From: a virus
Length of the DNA stretch: 47,916 nt
Strand: one strand, 5' to 3'
Virus record (IMG/VR): IMGVR_UViG_3300027969_005288
Coordinates: 1-47,916 of that record
A model generated the notes under the pieces. The model searched no databases and was not told the origin of the DNA. It was given only the letters and a program-made list of their open reading frames with translations. Positions 32,562 to 39,627 of this stretch are shown piece after piece. The translations under genes were made by a program, and so were the position numbers. The number at the start of each line of letters is the position of its first letter. Within the stretch, counting starts at the first letter, position 1.

Positions 32562-33338
32562 TTATAATAAAGAACCATTATTATATTTTTTTAATAGCAA
32601 GTTTGTAACAACTTTGGTATCTCTAGTAAAAGTTTCAGAATTTTTTAACCATTCAAAATATTTGCTATCTGATTCAACAGCTTCTTTAAAAGTTTTACCT
32701 AAATGTTTACCAAAACATATTATAACTTTACCATCTTCTAGCTTATATTTTCCTGCCAGATCTATTAGATTAGATCTATCAATAACTATTTTTTCCAATT
32801 CTTCAATAGATTCAGGTAGTTTATATACCTCATTCTGTTTGTTAAAAATTTCTATCGTTGCTAAAATATCGTCTTCAGCTGAGTGTGCATTTTCTAAAAC
32901 TTTTCCGGTGTATTTAGTATAAACATCTTCTAGTTTTCTAGGCTCCATTTTCGTAAGGATTAGATAAGTGTCTATAATTTTTTTAGATCTGTATGAAAAA
33001 GGTACACCTGCTCTCATAAATTCTTCGCATAAAATAGGAAGGTCAAACCGATAAATATTATAACCACCTAAATCAGAATCTTCTAAAAAAGAATGTATGT
33101 CAGAGGCTAAATATGAAAAAGTATTTTCTTGTAAAAGCTCGTCATCAGTTATTTTATGTTTTTCAAAAGCTTCTATTCTACTTTTTCGGCCTTCTGGATT
33201 AATTTTAGAATACCATTTTTTTGTTTGACCGTCAGGATATAACTTTATCATACAAATTTCAATAATCCTGTCATTGATAATTTCTATTCCAGTCGTTTCT
33301 AAATCAAAAAATACAACAGGCTTTTGTAATGAAACCAT
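32562..33338 (-). CDS. DEDDh 3'-5' exonuclease with ExoX-like C-terminal domain
   Basis: The DnaQ-type exonuclease motifs are complete: ExoI VFFDLETTGIE near residue 10, ExoII GGYNIYRFDLPIL near 90, and ExoIII HSAEDDI near 150, where the His identifies the DEDDh class. From about 200 a small domain, VIICFGKHLGKTFKEAVESD followed by YFEWLKNSETF, matches the C-terminal domain found in exodeoxyribonuclease X and related phage proteins. Length is 258. It could proofread, trim DNA ends or act in repair. It is transcribed on its own from a TGAAAC-class promoter about 70 bases upstream and is followed closely by the topoisomerase promoter. Confidence 0.85.
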   Translation of the reverse strand: MVSLQKPVVFFDLETTGIEIINDRIIEICMIKLYPDGQTKKWYSKINPEGRKSRIEAFEKHKITDDELLQENTFSYLASDIHSFLEDSDLGGYNIYRFDLPILCEEFMRAGVPFSYRSKKIIDTYLILTKMEPRKLEDVYTKYTGKVLENAHSAEDDILATIEIFNKQNEVYKLPESIEELEKIVIDRSNLIDLAGKYKLEDGKVIICFGKHLGKTFKEAVESDSKYFEWLKNSETFTRDTKVVTNLLLKKYNNGSLL

Positions 33339-33407
33339 TTAAAGTTTTTTAAAATTAACAAATTATTTTAAATCTGTATAGTTTATTATATAAACACTCC
33401 AGTGCAT

Positions 33408-33438
33408 ATTATATCATATAACACTAATATGTTTCAAA
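33408..33438 (-). promoter_or_regulatory. Promoter of the TGAAAC-N17-TANAAW class before the exonuclease gene
   Basis: On the minus strand TTTTGAAAC is followed by 17 bases and TATAAT, the best match of the five. It lies in the 199-base intergenic region 33339-33537, between the tape-measure terminator and the exonuclease start. I see no gene in that region. The expected leader is about 60 bases. Confidence 0.75.
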
Positions 33439-33484
33439 AGGTATTCCATATTTTTTATATTAAAAGGTAGGGCTATACATAAAA

Positions 33485-33514
33485 AATAACCTGATAAAAA
33501 ATTATCAGGTTATT
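33485..33514 (-). terminator. Rho-independent terminator after the tape-measure gene
   Basis: A perfect 12-bp stem (aataacctgata at 33485-33496, its complement at 33503-33514) has a 6-base loop. A T-rich run follows on the minus strand. It closes the virion module, about 24 bases after the tape-measure stop. A/T runs on both sides could let it work in both directions. Confidence 0.88.
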
Positions 33515-33537
33515 TTATAAAAATCACGTATTCTTTT

Positions 33538-36198
33538 TTATCCACGCATTAGCATGTCAGCTATAATTTGGTTACCATCTTTAAATTGGAAAGTAGCAGA
33601 TCCACTTTGATTTATAACTATAGAGCCTTGAGATCTAAGAACTTTTACTAATTCTTCAGCAATTTTAGTAGCTAAATCTTTATCTTTATCATTATTACCT
33701 ACTAACTTATCAGTAATTTTAGTAATTGCGCCAGCTACTGCAGTGCCTACTCCTCCTGAACTTTCAGAAATTTTATTCATCTGTTCACCTGTTTGCTTTA
33801 GTCTCTGTATTAAGCCTTCAGTAAGATTTGTATTTAAATTTTGTATACTTGACTGAAGTGTATTTAAATTTTCAATTTGAATAGAATTAATAGCTCTTGC
33901 AAATTCTCCAGTACCTTCTGCAAATTTTTTCATTGAATCTGCCATTTGTTCTAATGGCTTTTTATAAGTAACTAATTTATCAAGTTGGATTGACATTGAG
34001 TTAAACCCTAGTACTATTTCATCCATTATAGTATATGCAGTCTGCTTAACACCTGGAAAAGTCCCTGACCCTTTTTTTCTACCTATTAAAACATTCATAA
34101 AATTTTGTAATACTGTATTAGCTGCAGGTATTGATTCTACCATTTCCTTTATGCCATTACCTATTAATTTAATACTATTACTTGCAATACTTATTTTACT
34201 CTCATTGTCAATTAAAAATTCTAAAAATCCTTGAGGTGTAGAATTATTGTTTCTCTTATTTAATAATCCAGCTCCAAAATCTAAAACACTATTAACAAGG
34301 TTAGCACCTGCTGATACAACACTGCTAACACTACTACCAACTAAAGCACCAGTTAAAAGAACCATAGATCCGGCAATCGCAGCAAGTCCTCCAGCAATTT
34401 TAAATAAATCTAAAGTATTAAGAGTGCTGAAAAAATTACCTAATCCATTTATAAATTTTAACCCTATATCAACTACTGCATTTCCAAATTTTTCAAAAAG
34501 ATTAATCATTCCGTTGCCAAAATAAAATAAAGCATCTGTTGCTTTATAAATTATTCCACCGGGTGTAAATAAAGATTCAGGTAAAATAGAAAAGATCCAA
34601 GCTACTCCTACTATAGTTAATGCAGATATTAAAACGCCTAAAGCACCCATAGCAAATCCAGCAGGTGTAACAATTTTAACTAAAAGGCCTACACCTGCAA
34701 CAGCAGCACCAAATACAGCTATTGCAATACCAGCACCTATTGAAAATTCTTCAGATGGAAATCTTAAATCAGATGGAAGAGATTGAAATATATGAGCAAC
34801 ACCAACTATTAAAGCTGCTGTTATTATCATAGCAAGTGCGCCTTTGAGCATTTCTGGACTTTTAATAAATTTAGACATTAAAATATAAGCAGCACCAAAT
34901 GCCACTATTGCAATGCCTGCACCTTTAACAAAATCTGAACTAGGTGTTCTAAGTGAGCTTGGTAGATAATTAAATATCCATGCTGTAGTAAAAATAATAC
35001 CAGCTACAATAATCATTGATAAACCTCCAACTAATGCAGATTTAGTATCTTTAACATATCTCGAAAGAAGTACCATACCTAAACTAAAAATAGCTAAAGA
35101 TAACCCTGTGGTTAAAGCCCATACAATATCAGGTGCATCTTGAGGGCCGACTTGTGGAAAGCCTTTCATTACATACGCAGCTCCAACCATGCCTACTGCA
35201 GTTGCAATAATAGCACCTGCTATAATAATAGGAATTCTTAACATATCTGAATATCCACCTGACTGTTTAATATTTTTAATAAACATGGAAGTAGTTAATC
35301 CAAATATAGCAATACCTAAACCTGCAGTCAAAGCCCATACAATATCAGGTGCATCTTGAGGGCCAACTGGAACTAACATTTTTGAAAATACTGTGGCAAC
35401 ACCGGCAATCGCAATAGCAGTAGTTATCATTAAAAGTCCTACAGTTAAAGCAATTTTAGGGCTTAGTACAGTAGGCGCTACTTTTCTATCTCCAAGCATA
35501 CTTCCTGATGACATTGCTTTTACTAATAAAAGCACAGGAAGTGTAAAAATAAATATTGCAAGACCTGCACCTAAAACCCATAAAGGATCAGGAAATGTAA
35601 GTTTGCCCATTGATTTAAAAACTGAAAAAATACCAGCAATACCTACAATTGAAGTAGCAATGCTCAGCATTAATAAACCAGTAGAAAACGCTTCTTTTGC
35701 AGTTAAACCTTTTGATGCTTCTACTATTGTTGAAAAAGCAGCAAACGCCAGACTCATCACCAACATAAAAGGAACAATAACTATTAAATCTTGAGGCTTA
35801 ATAATGGCGCTTACAAATTTAAGAGCTCCTGCAAAAATAATAATAGATCCAGCTAATAATGCAATATTTTTAACAGTATCGCCTACATTACGTGCAACTT
35901 CTATTATTTTATCTTTTGCACTTCTAGTTTCATTCTGACCTGCATCTCTATCTCTATTAGATATTGCACTCTTTATTGATGATTTAATATCTTTTAATAT
36001 AGATGTTTGGGTTTGAAGCTCTGAAACTACAAGTTCATTTGTTCTATTTAATATTTCAGTAGGTGCTGACGTAAGAGAAGAAACTGCTCTAGAATCACCT
36101 GATGATACTTCTAAAGCAATTTGTATTTTCTGTAAAACACCTAGAATTGCAGCTTGCTGTTCTAAAGCCCGTTTTTCAAATCCTTTTTCGTATGCCAA
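33538..36198 (-). CDS. Tail tape-measure protein
   Basis: The 886-residue protein has a helical soluble N-terminus (about 1-110). A long alternating hydrophobic region to about 640 is built from five diverged repeats around the motif GAGIAIxxFG or ALTAGLGIAIFGL, and a polar coiled-coil C-terminus ends in MLMRG. This size, hydrophobic repeat build and location after the tube and hub genes are those of tape-measure proteins, which set tail length and help DNA entry. It is longer than T4 gp29 (590). The likely start is TTG at 36196-36198: an in-frame stop lies three codons upstream and no ATG follows for over 100 codons. That makes it the only clear non-ATG start here. Confidence 0.82.
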   Translation of the reverse strand: MAYEKGFEKRALEQQAAILGVLQKIQIALEVSSGDSRAVSSLTSAPTEILNRTNELVVSELQTQTSILKDIKSSIKSAISNRDRDAGQNETRSAKDKIIEVARNVGDTVKNIALLAGSIIIFAGALKFVSAIIKPQDLIVIVPFMLVMSLAFAAFSTIVEASKGLTAKEAFSTGLLMLSIATSIVGIAGIFSVFKSMGKLTFPDPLWVLGAGLAIFIFTLPVLLLVKAMSSGSMLGDRKVAPTVLSPKIALTVGLLMITTAIAIAGVATVFSKMLVPVGPQDAPDIVWALTAGLGIAIFGLTTSMFIKNIKQSGGYSDMLRIPIIIAGAIIATAVGMVGAAYVMKGFPQVGPQDAPDIVWALTTGLSLAIFSLGMVLLSRYVKDTKSALVGGLSMIIVAGIIFTTAWIFNYLPSSLRTPSSDFVKGAGIAIVAFGAAYILMSKFIKSPEMLKGALAMIITAALIVGVAHIFQSLPSDLRFPSEEFSIGAGIAIAVFGAAVAGVGLLVKIVTPAGFAMGALGVLISALTIVGVAWIFSILPESLFTPGGIIYKATDALFYFGNGMINLFEKFGNAVVDIGLKFINGLGNFFSTLNTLDLFKIAGGLAAIAGSMVLLTGALVGSSVSSVVSAGANLVNSVLDFGAGLLNKRNNNSTPQGFLEFLIDNESKISIASNSIKLIGNGIKEMVESIPAANTVLQNFMNVLIGRKKGSGTFPGVKQTAYTIMDEIVLGFNSMSIQLDKLVTYKKPLEQMADSMKKFAEGTGEFARAINSIQIENLNTLQSSIQNLNTNLTEGLIQRLKQTGEQMNKISESSGGVGTAVAGAITKITDKLVGNNDKDKDLATKIAEELVKVLRSQGSIVINQSGSATFQFKDGNQIIADMLMRG
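35114..35364. repeat. Exact 35-bp direct repeat within the tape-measure gene, period 216 bp
   Basis: The 35 bases at 35114-35148 recur identically at 35330-35364. The period of 216 bases is 72 codons, so the copies encode the same GPQDAPDIVWALT segment in frame. This marks a fairly recent duplication of one hydrophobic module. Confidence 0.85.
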
Positions 36199-36233
36199 TT
36201 TAAATTATTCTTTTTATATTTAAGTCTTTTTAT

Positions 36234-36458
36234 TTATTTAAGTTTAGGCATTGAAAATGAAGGCATTTTAACACCACTACTAAGACCTTTAGCTATACTA
36301 GTATATTTATTAAAATCAGGAATGTTTGGATTATTATTAGAGTTATCATAATTTTTTTCCGCTTCATTTTTTTGTTTTAAAATATCTATTAACTCTTCCA
36401 ATGTTATTTCAAATTCATAATATGGCAAATTTTCTATTTCACTAGGCTGAAGCCTCAT
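36234..36458 (-). CDS. Small protein before the tape measure, possible tail chaperone or frameshift extension
   Basis: From its ATG the product is 74 residues: MRLQPSEIENLPYYEFEITL, a charged helix, then an Asn-rich and Met/Ser/Pro-rich tail. LPYYEFE with a following LEELIDILKQK helix recalls small tail-assembly chaperone-type proteins encoded before tape-measure genes. The open frame continues upstream of the ATG for 9 more codons (KAKAILYYH) into the stop region of the gp26-like gene, in the +1 frame, so it may be made partly as a fusion. T4 has gp51 near gp26 with a hub-assembly role; homology is not demonstrable by eye. Confidence 0.55.
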   Translation of the reverse strand: MRLQPSEIENLPYYEFEITLEELIDILKQKNEAEKNYDNSNNNPNIPDFNKYTSIAKGLSSGVKMPSFSMPKLK

Positions 36459-36483
36459 GTGATAATATAAAATAGCTTTTGCT

Positions 36484-36489
36484 TTAAAG
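36484..36489 (-). promoter_or_regulatory. Candidate +1 programmed frameshift site CTT TAA
   Basis: The gp26-like gene ends GAA CTT CTT TAA AGC. If the leucine tRNA on the last CTT slips one base to TTT, translation continues as AAA GCA AAA in the frame of the 74-residue downstream gene with no stop between. The CUU-stop arrangement is the one used in bacterial prfB (CUU UGA). No upstream Shine-Dalgarno-like stimulator is seen. Confidence 0.35.
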
Positions 36490-37437
36490 AAGTTCTTCAG
36501 AGATATCTGAAATAACGAATAAACTTTTGACGCCTCCAGGAAAGGTAACTGGCACTACGACCTCCCCATCGCAATTGGTGCATAACATATTTAATTCCTG
36601 TTTAACGCCTATTCTCATTTTTTCAGCTAATCGATAAACTATTGAAAACTTTTTTTGTGACCAGCCGTTAAATTCAACATTTGCATTAAATATTTCTTTA
36701 TCACCAAAGCCTCTCCATTCTCTATGTAAATATGGAAGAACTTGTAAAAATGATTTATCCCATTTTTCCTTTTTTTCTTCTTTATGTTTAATAAAATCTG
36801 TAATAATTCTCATTACACCTATTGTAGGAGGACACATAACTACAGTACCTTCTGTCTTAGTAGAAAAAATGTAAGCTTTTATTTCATGATCATAATGTTT
36901 TTCAAGCTCTGAAGAATCATAATATTGTAATGTTGTAGTTTTTAATTCATATTCATTGTCATGGGTACAATATTTACATGAAGATTTCATAATTAAACGG
37001 TTTTCACCATTTTTAAAAGTAAGTTCTCTTATTGAAAGTATAACAAATAGACGATCTTCTTCTAAAAGATCTTTATAGCTGCCTCTTCTACCTGAAAAAT
37101 CAATTCTAGCGCATGAAGCTAGAATATTATTTAATTTTTCATCAACGTCAAATAGATTATTTTCATCCATTGTAGAAAAATCTCTAATCTCGGCAACTTT
37201 AGCAGCTCTAATAGAAATAGAAATATCACTCCTATAAAATCTGCCTTGCGAAGGTAGATTTGAAACTAATAAAGGAATATAGCCTATTTTTTCATTTATC
37301 TGTCTTAACTCTTCAAAATCTTCTCCATTTCTACCTATTTGCACTCTGCCTAAACCTGTTGAAGTTTGAGAATTTTCAGATTCCATTTGATCAATAGCAT
37401 CTTGGTAATGTTGTTCTTTTTCTTTTTCTATGGACAT
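36484..37437 (-). CDS. T4 gp26-like baseplate hub protein
   Basis: At 317 residues, the core matches the T4 baseplate protein family that includes gp26: LPSQGRFYRSDISISIRAAK, VAEIRDFSTMDENN, a central LLEEDRLFVILSIRELTF, and two CxxC pairs, CKYC and CTNC, suggesting a zinc ribbon. T4 gp26 has 208 residues; the extra length is an acidic N-terminus of about 50 residues and internal growth. It acts in the cytoplasm during assembly of the baseplate hub. It lies 45 bases after the disordered-protein gene and 25 bases before the small gene that precedes the tape measure. Assignment rests on motif recall and gene order. Confidence 0.7.
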   Translation of the reverse strand: MSIEKEKEQHYQDAIDQMESENSQTSTGLGRVQIGRNGEDFEELRQINEKIGYIPLLVSNLPSQGRFYRSDISISIRAAKVAEIRDFSTMDENNLFDVDEKLNNILASCARIDFSGRRGSYKDLLEEDRLFVILSIRELTFKNGENRLIMKSSCKYCTHDNEYELKTTTLQYYDSSELEKHYDHEIKAYIFSTKTEGTVVMCPPTIGVMRIITDFIKHKEEKKEKWDKSFLQVLPYLHREWRGFGDKEIFNANVEFNGWSQKKFSIVYRLAEKMRIGVKQELNMLCTNCDGEVVVPVTFPGGVKSLFVISDISEELL

Positions 37438-37482
37438 TTTATAAATTTTTAAATACTTTTAATTAATATTATTATATATTCA

Positions 37483-38574
37483 TTAGATATTAGAGGCATT
37501 ATCTATAGTAGATGATGAAGACGAAATATTACTGGAAATTGTAGGCGTTGTTGAATTAAAATTAGAAACAAAAAAATCTTTAGAGGCTAAACTATTAGAG
37601 CGTATAGAATTACTGTTTGATGAATAATTAGATAAACCTACTTGATTAATAATTTTATTTTTAATTGATGTGTCAATATTAGGTTTTGTAGTTTTTATTT
37701 CTGAACCTTTAAAAGAATTCTTGCTTTCAGGTTTAGACATAGCTTCTATTCCTCTTTGTGGAGAAGCTGCATATTTAGCATCTATTGAATTTTTATTCAT
37801 GATTGAAGAAGCTTGAGAATTTTGTGGAAATTGCCCAGTGCCATATTCTTTAGTTGTTGAATTATAGTTTGAAAAAACATTAGTCGCTGAAAGATCACTG
37901 GATGTTAAAAAATTAGAAGATATTGTTTCTTTAGCATTATTTTCTAATTTATTGTTTAATATCTGTTTTACTTCATTTTTATCTTTTAGAGTTGATATTG
38001 TTTCAAATTGTAGTTCTGATGTTTTTTGATGTACTTCAGATTTTATATATTGAGTTTGGTCAAAACTTTTAATAGTAAAGTTATTTTGTATTGGCTGTAT
38101 TTCAGATTGAAAATCAGCAGGATACGAAGCGTTTGAATGTGCTATATTATTACCTTCAGGATATTTTTCTAACACATTTTTTGACATTTGTGTAGATGAT
38201 AAGTTACTAATAATTTTATAAGAGCCTACAGTGTCTAAAGGTTCGTATGCTTTTTTATCTAGTTTAGTAATTGGACTATCTATTTCTCTTTTGGAATTTT
38301 GAATTAAAACATTATTATGCAAATTAAAATTTGCATTATTATAAGAAATATTAGTCGGTGTATATTTTTTTGAAGAAGGAAGAGGTAAATCAGGAACAAC
38401 AGCAGGATTAGAATATTCAGTTTCTTCTTGTGGGCTATTAAAAGATTTTGAATTTTCTACAGGATTTGAATCTGAAAAAATATCAAAAACGTCTTGTTTC
38501 TCAGGATGTGAAGATTTAATTTGAGATCGACCTACTGAACTTGTCTGTGTTTTTGTTTTTTTAAGCATTAACAA
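37483..38574 (-). CDS. Low-complexity Ser/Asn/Thr-rich protein in the tail module
   Basis: The 363 residues are nearly all polar. Ser, Asn, Lys and Thr dominate, no hydrophobic core is visible, and runs such as SSNISSSSSTIDNASN occur near the end. It is very likely disordered along its length. No family is recognised. The location between the tube and the gp26-like gene suggests a structural, scaffolding or tail-assembly role. It starts with MLMLKKTKTQ; a start at the second Met two codons on is equally possible. A terminator hairpin precedes it. Confidence 0.6.
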   Translation of the reverse strand: MLMLKKTKTQTSSVGRSQIKSSHPEKQDVFDIFSDSNPVENSKSFNSPQEETEYSNPAVVPDLPLPSSKKYTPTNISYNNANFNLHNNVLIQNSKREIDSPITKLDKKAYEPLDTVGSYKIISNLSSTQMSKNVLEKYPEGNNIAHSNASYPADFQSEIQPIQNNFTIKSFDQTQYIKSEVHQKTSELQFETISTLKDKNEVKQILNNKLENNAKETISSNFLTSSDLSATNVFSNYNSTTKEYGTGQFPQNSQASSIMNKNSIDAKYAASPQRGIEAMSKPESKNSFKGSEIKTTKPNIDTSIKNKIINQVGLSNYSSNSNSIRSNSLASKDFFVSNFNSTTPTISSNISSSSSTIDNASNI

Positions 38575-38599
38575 TATCAGGTTTATATAAGTAAAAAAA

Positions 38600-38621
38600 G
38601 GAGAAATCTTGCGATTTCTCC
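38600..38621 (-). terminator. Rho-independent terminator after the small membrane-protein gene
   Basis: A 9-bp stem (ggagaaatc / gatttctcc) has a 4-base loop and is followed on the minus strand by TTTTTTTACTT. It stands 19 bases after the stop codon at 38640. It also lies 26 bases upstream of the disordered-protein gene. Confidence 0.9.
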
Positions 38622-38639
38622 TCTAAGATTAAATTTAAT

Positions 38640-38807
38640 TTACCAACCTTTTCCAGTTACGTTGCTGTCTTTAGCAACTGCTAAACCAAGAGCTGACAAT
38701 ATAGTCGTAACTAAAGTCGCCTGGCCTGAATCAAGCCAACCCATGTAAGTTGCAAAAGATACAGCAGCAAGTGCAGCAGCTGCTACTGTTGTTTTCCAGT
38801 TTTTCAT
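38640..38807 (-). CDS. Small membrane protein of 55 residues
   Basis: The frame reads MKNWKTTVAAAALAAVSFAT, a short polar turn, then TLVTTILSALGLAVAKD and a TGKGW end. Two Ala/Leu-rich hydrophobic helices flank a short loop, and the end is basic. Proteins beginning MKxWKTTxA with this build are common as small uncharacterised phage membrane proteins and are sometimes suggested as holins. The gene is framed by its own terminator downstream and a hairpin upstream, so it forms a single-gene unit, probably highly expressed. Its codons and Ala/Gly content support a real gene. Confidence 0.75.
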   Translation of the reverse strand: MKNWKTTVAAAALAAVSFATYMGWLDSGQATLVTTILSALGLAVAKDSNVTGKGW

Positions 38808-38818
38808 CTATTATTTTT

Positions 38819-38826
38819 TATTTATA
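38819..38826 (-). promoter_or_regulatory. T4-late-like TATAAATA box before the 55-residue gene
   Basis: TATAAATA on the minus strand ends 11 bases before the ATG at 38807. This is the T4 late-promoter sequence, but in such AT-rich DNA an 8-base match is expected by chance now and then. The other late genes here lack it. Confidence 0.25.
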
Positions 38827-38842
38827 GGACTATACAGTATTA

Positions 38843-38872
38843 ATTATCTGATCAGTCCTTAAATCAGATAAT
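38843..38872 (-). terminator. Hairpin after the tail-tube gene
   Basis: A perfect 10-bp stem (attatctgat / atcagataat) has a 10-base loop and begins 3 bases after the tube stop. The tract following it on the minus strand is TAATAC rather than a T run, so termination may be partial or it may stabilise the message end. On the plus strand it is followed by six T. Confidence 0.55.
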
Positions 38873-38875
38873 TTT

Positions 38876-39424
38876 TTATAAGTTTTCTTCTATCCAATAA
38901 TCTGATCGTATTGTCATAGATACTTCAGCAGGCTCTGTTGTTTCATACGACAAATCATCTATAAACGAAGGTTGGCCTGTAGGAAAACAGTCTTTAAATG
39001 TTATTTTTCTAAATACATCACCTCTTCTATTGTATTGAACAACAATCATAGTTCCTGTGTAATTAGCTTTAATACCCATCTCACCAGTTAATGGATCGTA
39101 TGTAAGTTTATACCAATCTCTCATATATTTATAAATATATGCTTGGTTTGCATCATTTAAGTTAACAGTAAATGCTACAGTCAAATCAACAAAAGTTTGG
39201 TCAGGCATGCCTGCGTAACTTCTATTTGCAAATTTATATTTCTGAGCAACAGATTCTACTGAAGGATTTAAATTATTTAAACCAGCTATATTTTTTACAT
39301 GTTGAAGAATTAACGAAGAATCTTGATTCAATGGTGTTAATACAGTTACTTCAAATAAATTTGGATAAATTGGTTCAAATTTTTGAATTGATGCTTTTGC
39401 TTGTGTGTAATGAGGAAGCGGCAT
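38876..39424 (-). CDS. Tail tube protein (T4 gp19-like)
   Basis: The 182 residues (T4 gp19 has 163) match the tube family. FEVTVLTP is in the N-terminal strand, VDLTVAFTVNLNDANQAYIY precedes YMRDWYKLTYDPLTGEMGIK, then GTMIVVQYNRRGDVFRKITF and the C-terminal strand EVSMTIRSDYWIEENL. This protein polymerises into the inner tube below the sheath. It is preceded by a 203-base region (39425-39627) that holds the sheath terminator and only a 24-codon unsupported frame. It is followed by a hairpin, so it appears to be its own transcription unit. The assignment is secure by motif and order. Confidence 0.9.
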   Translation of the reverse strand: MPLPHYTQAKASIQKFEPIYPNLFEVTVLTPLNQDSSLILQHVKNIAGLNNLNPSVESVAQKYKFANRSYAGMPDQTFVDLTVAFTVNLNDANQAYIYKYMRDWYKLTYDPLTGEMGIKANYTGTMIVVQYNRRGDVFRKITFKDCFPTGQPSFIDDLSYETTEPAEVSMTIRSDYWIEENL

Positions 39425-39581
39425 TTTATATTATTTTTTATTATTGTCTAAATATCTTAAACGTCTTAAACATTTAATATTATTATATATATCTATATAG
39501 ATTAAAAATTAGTAAAGAATCTTAAAATATCATTATTTTTATCTATATATCTTTTACGCCATCTAATTTTATGCATAAAAA

Positions 39582-39604
39582 AACCGGCTATGAATTAGCC
39601 GGTT
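39582..39604 (-). terminator. Rho-independent terminator after the sheath gene
   Basis: A 9-bp stem (aaccggcta / tagccggtt) with a 5-base loop is followed on the minus strand by TTTTTTATGC. It lies about 24 bases after the sheath stop codon. The rest of 39425-39627 holds only AT-rich leader sequence for the tube gene. Confidence 0.9.
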
Positions 39605-39627
39605 TTATTCTAAAGTACTTATAGTTA

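Noticed and set aside
35393-35794. Plus-strand frame of 133 codons opposite the tape-measure gene
   Set aside because: It is antisense to a convincing gene with hydrophobic repeats, and its composition mirrors those codons.
39502-39576. Minus-strand 24-codon frame between the sheath terminator and the tube gene
   Set aside because: It is too short and has no recognisable features; the surrounding AT-rich leader easily gives such frames.
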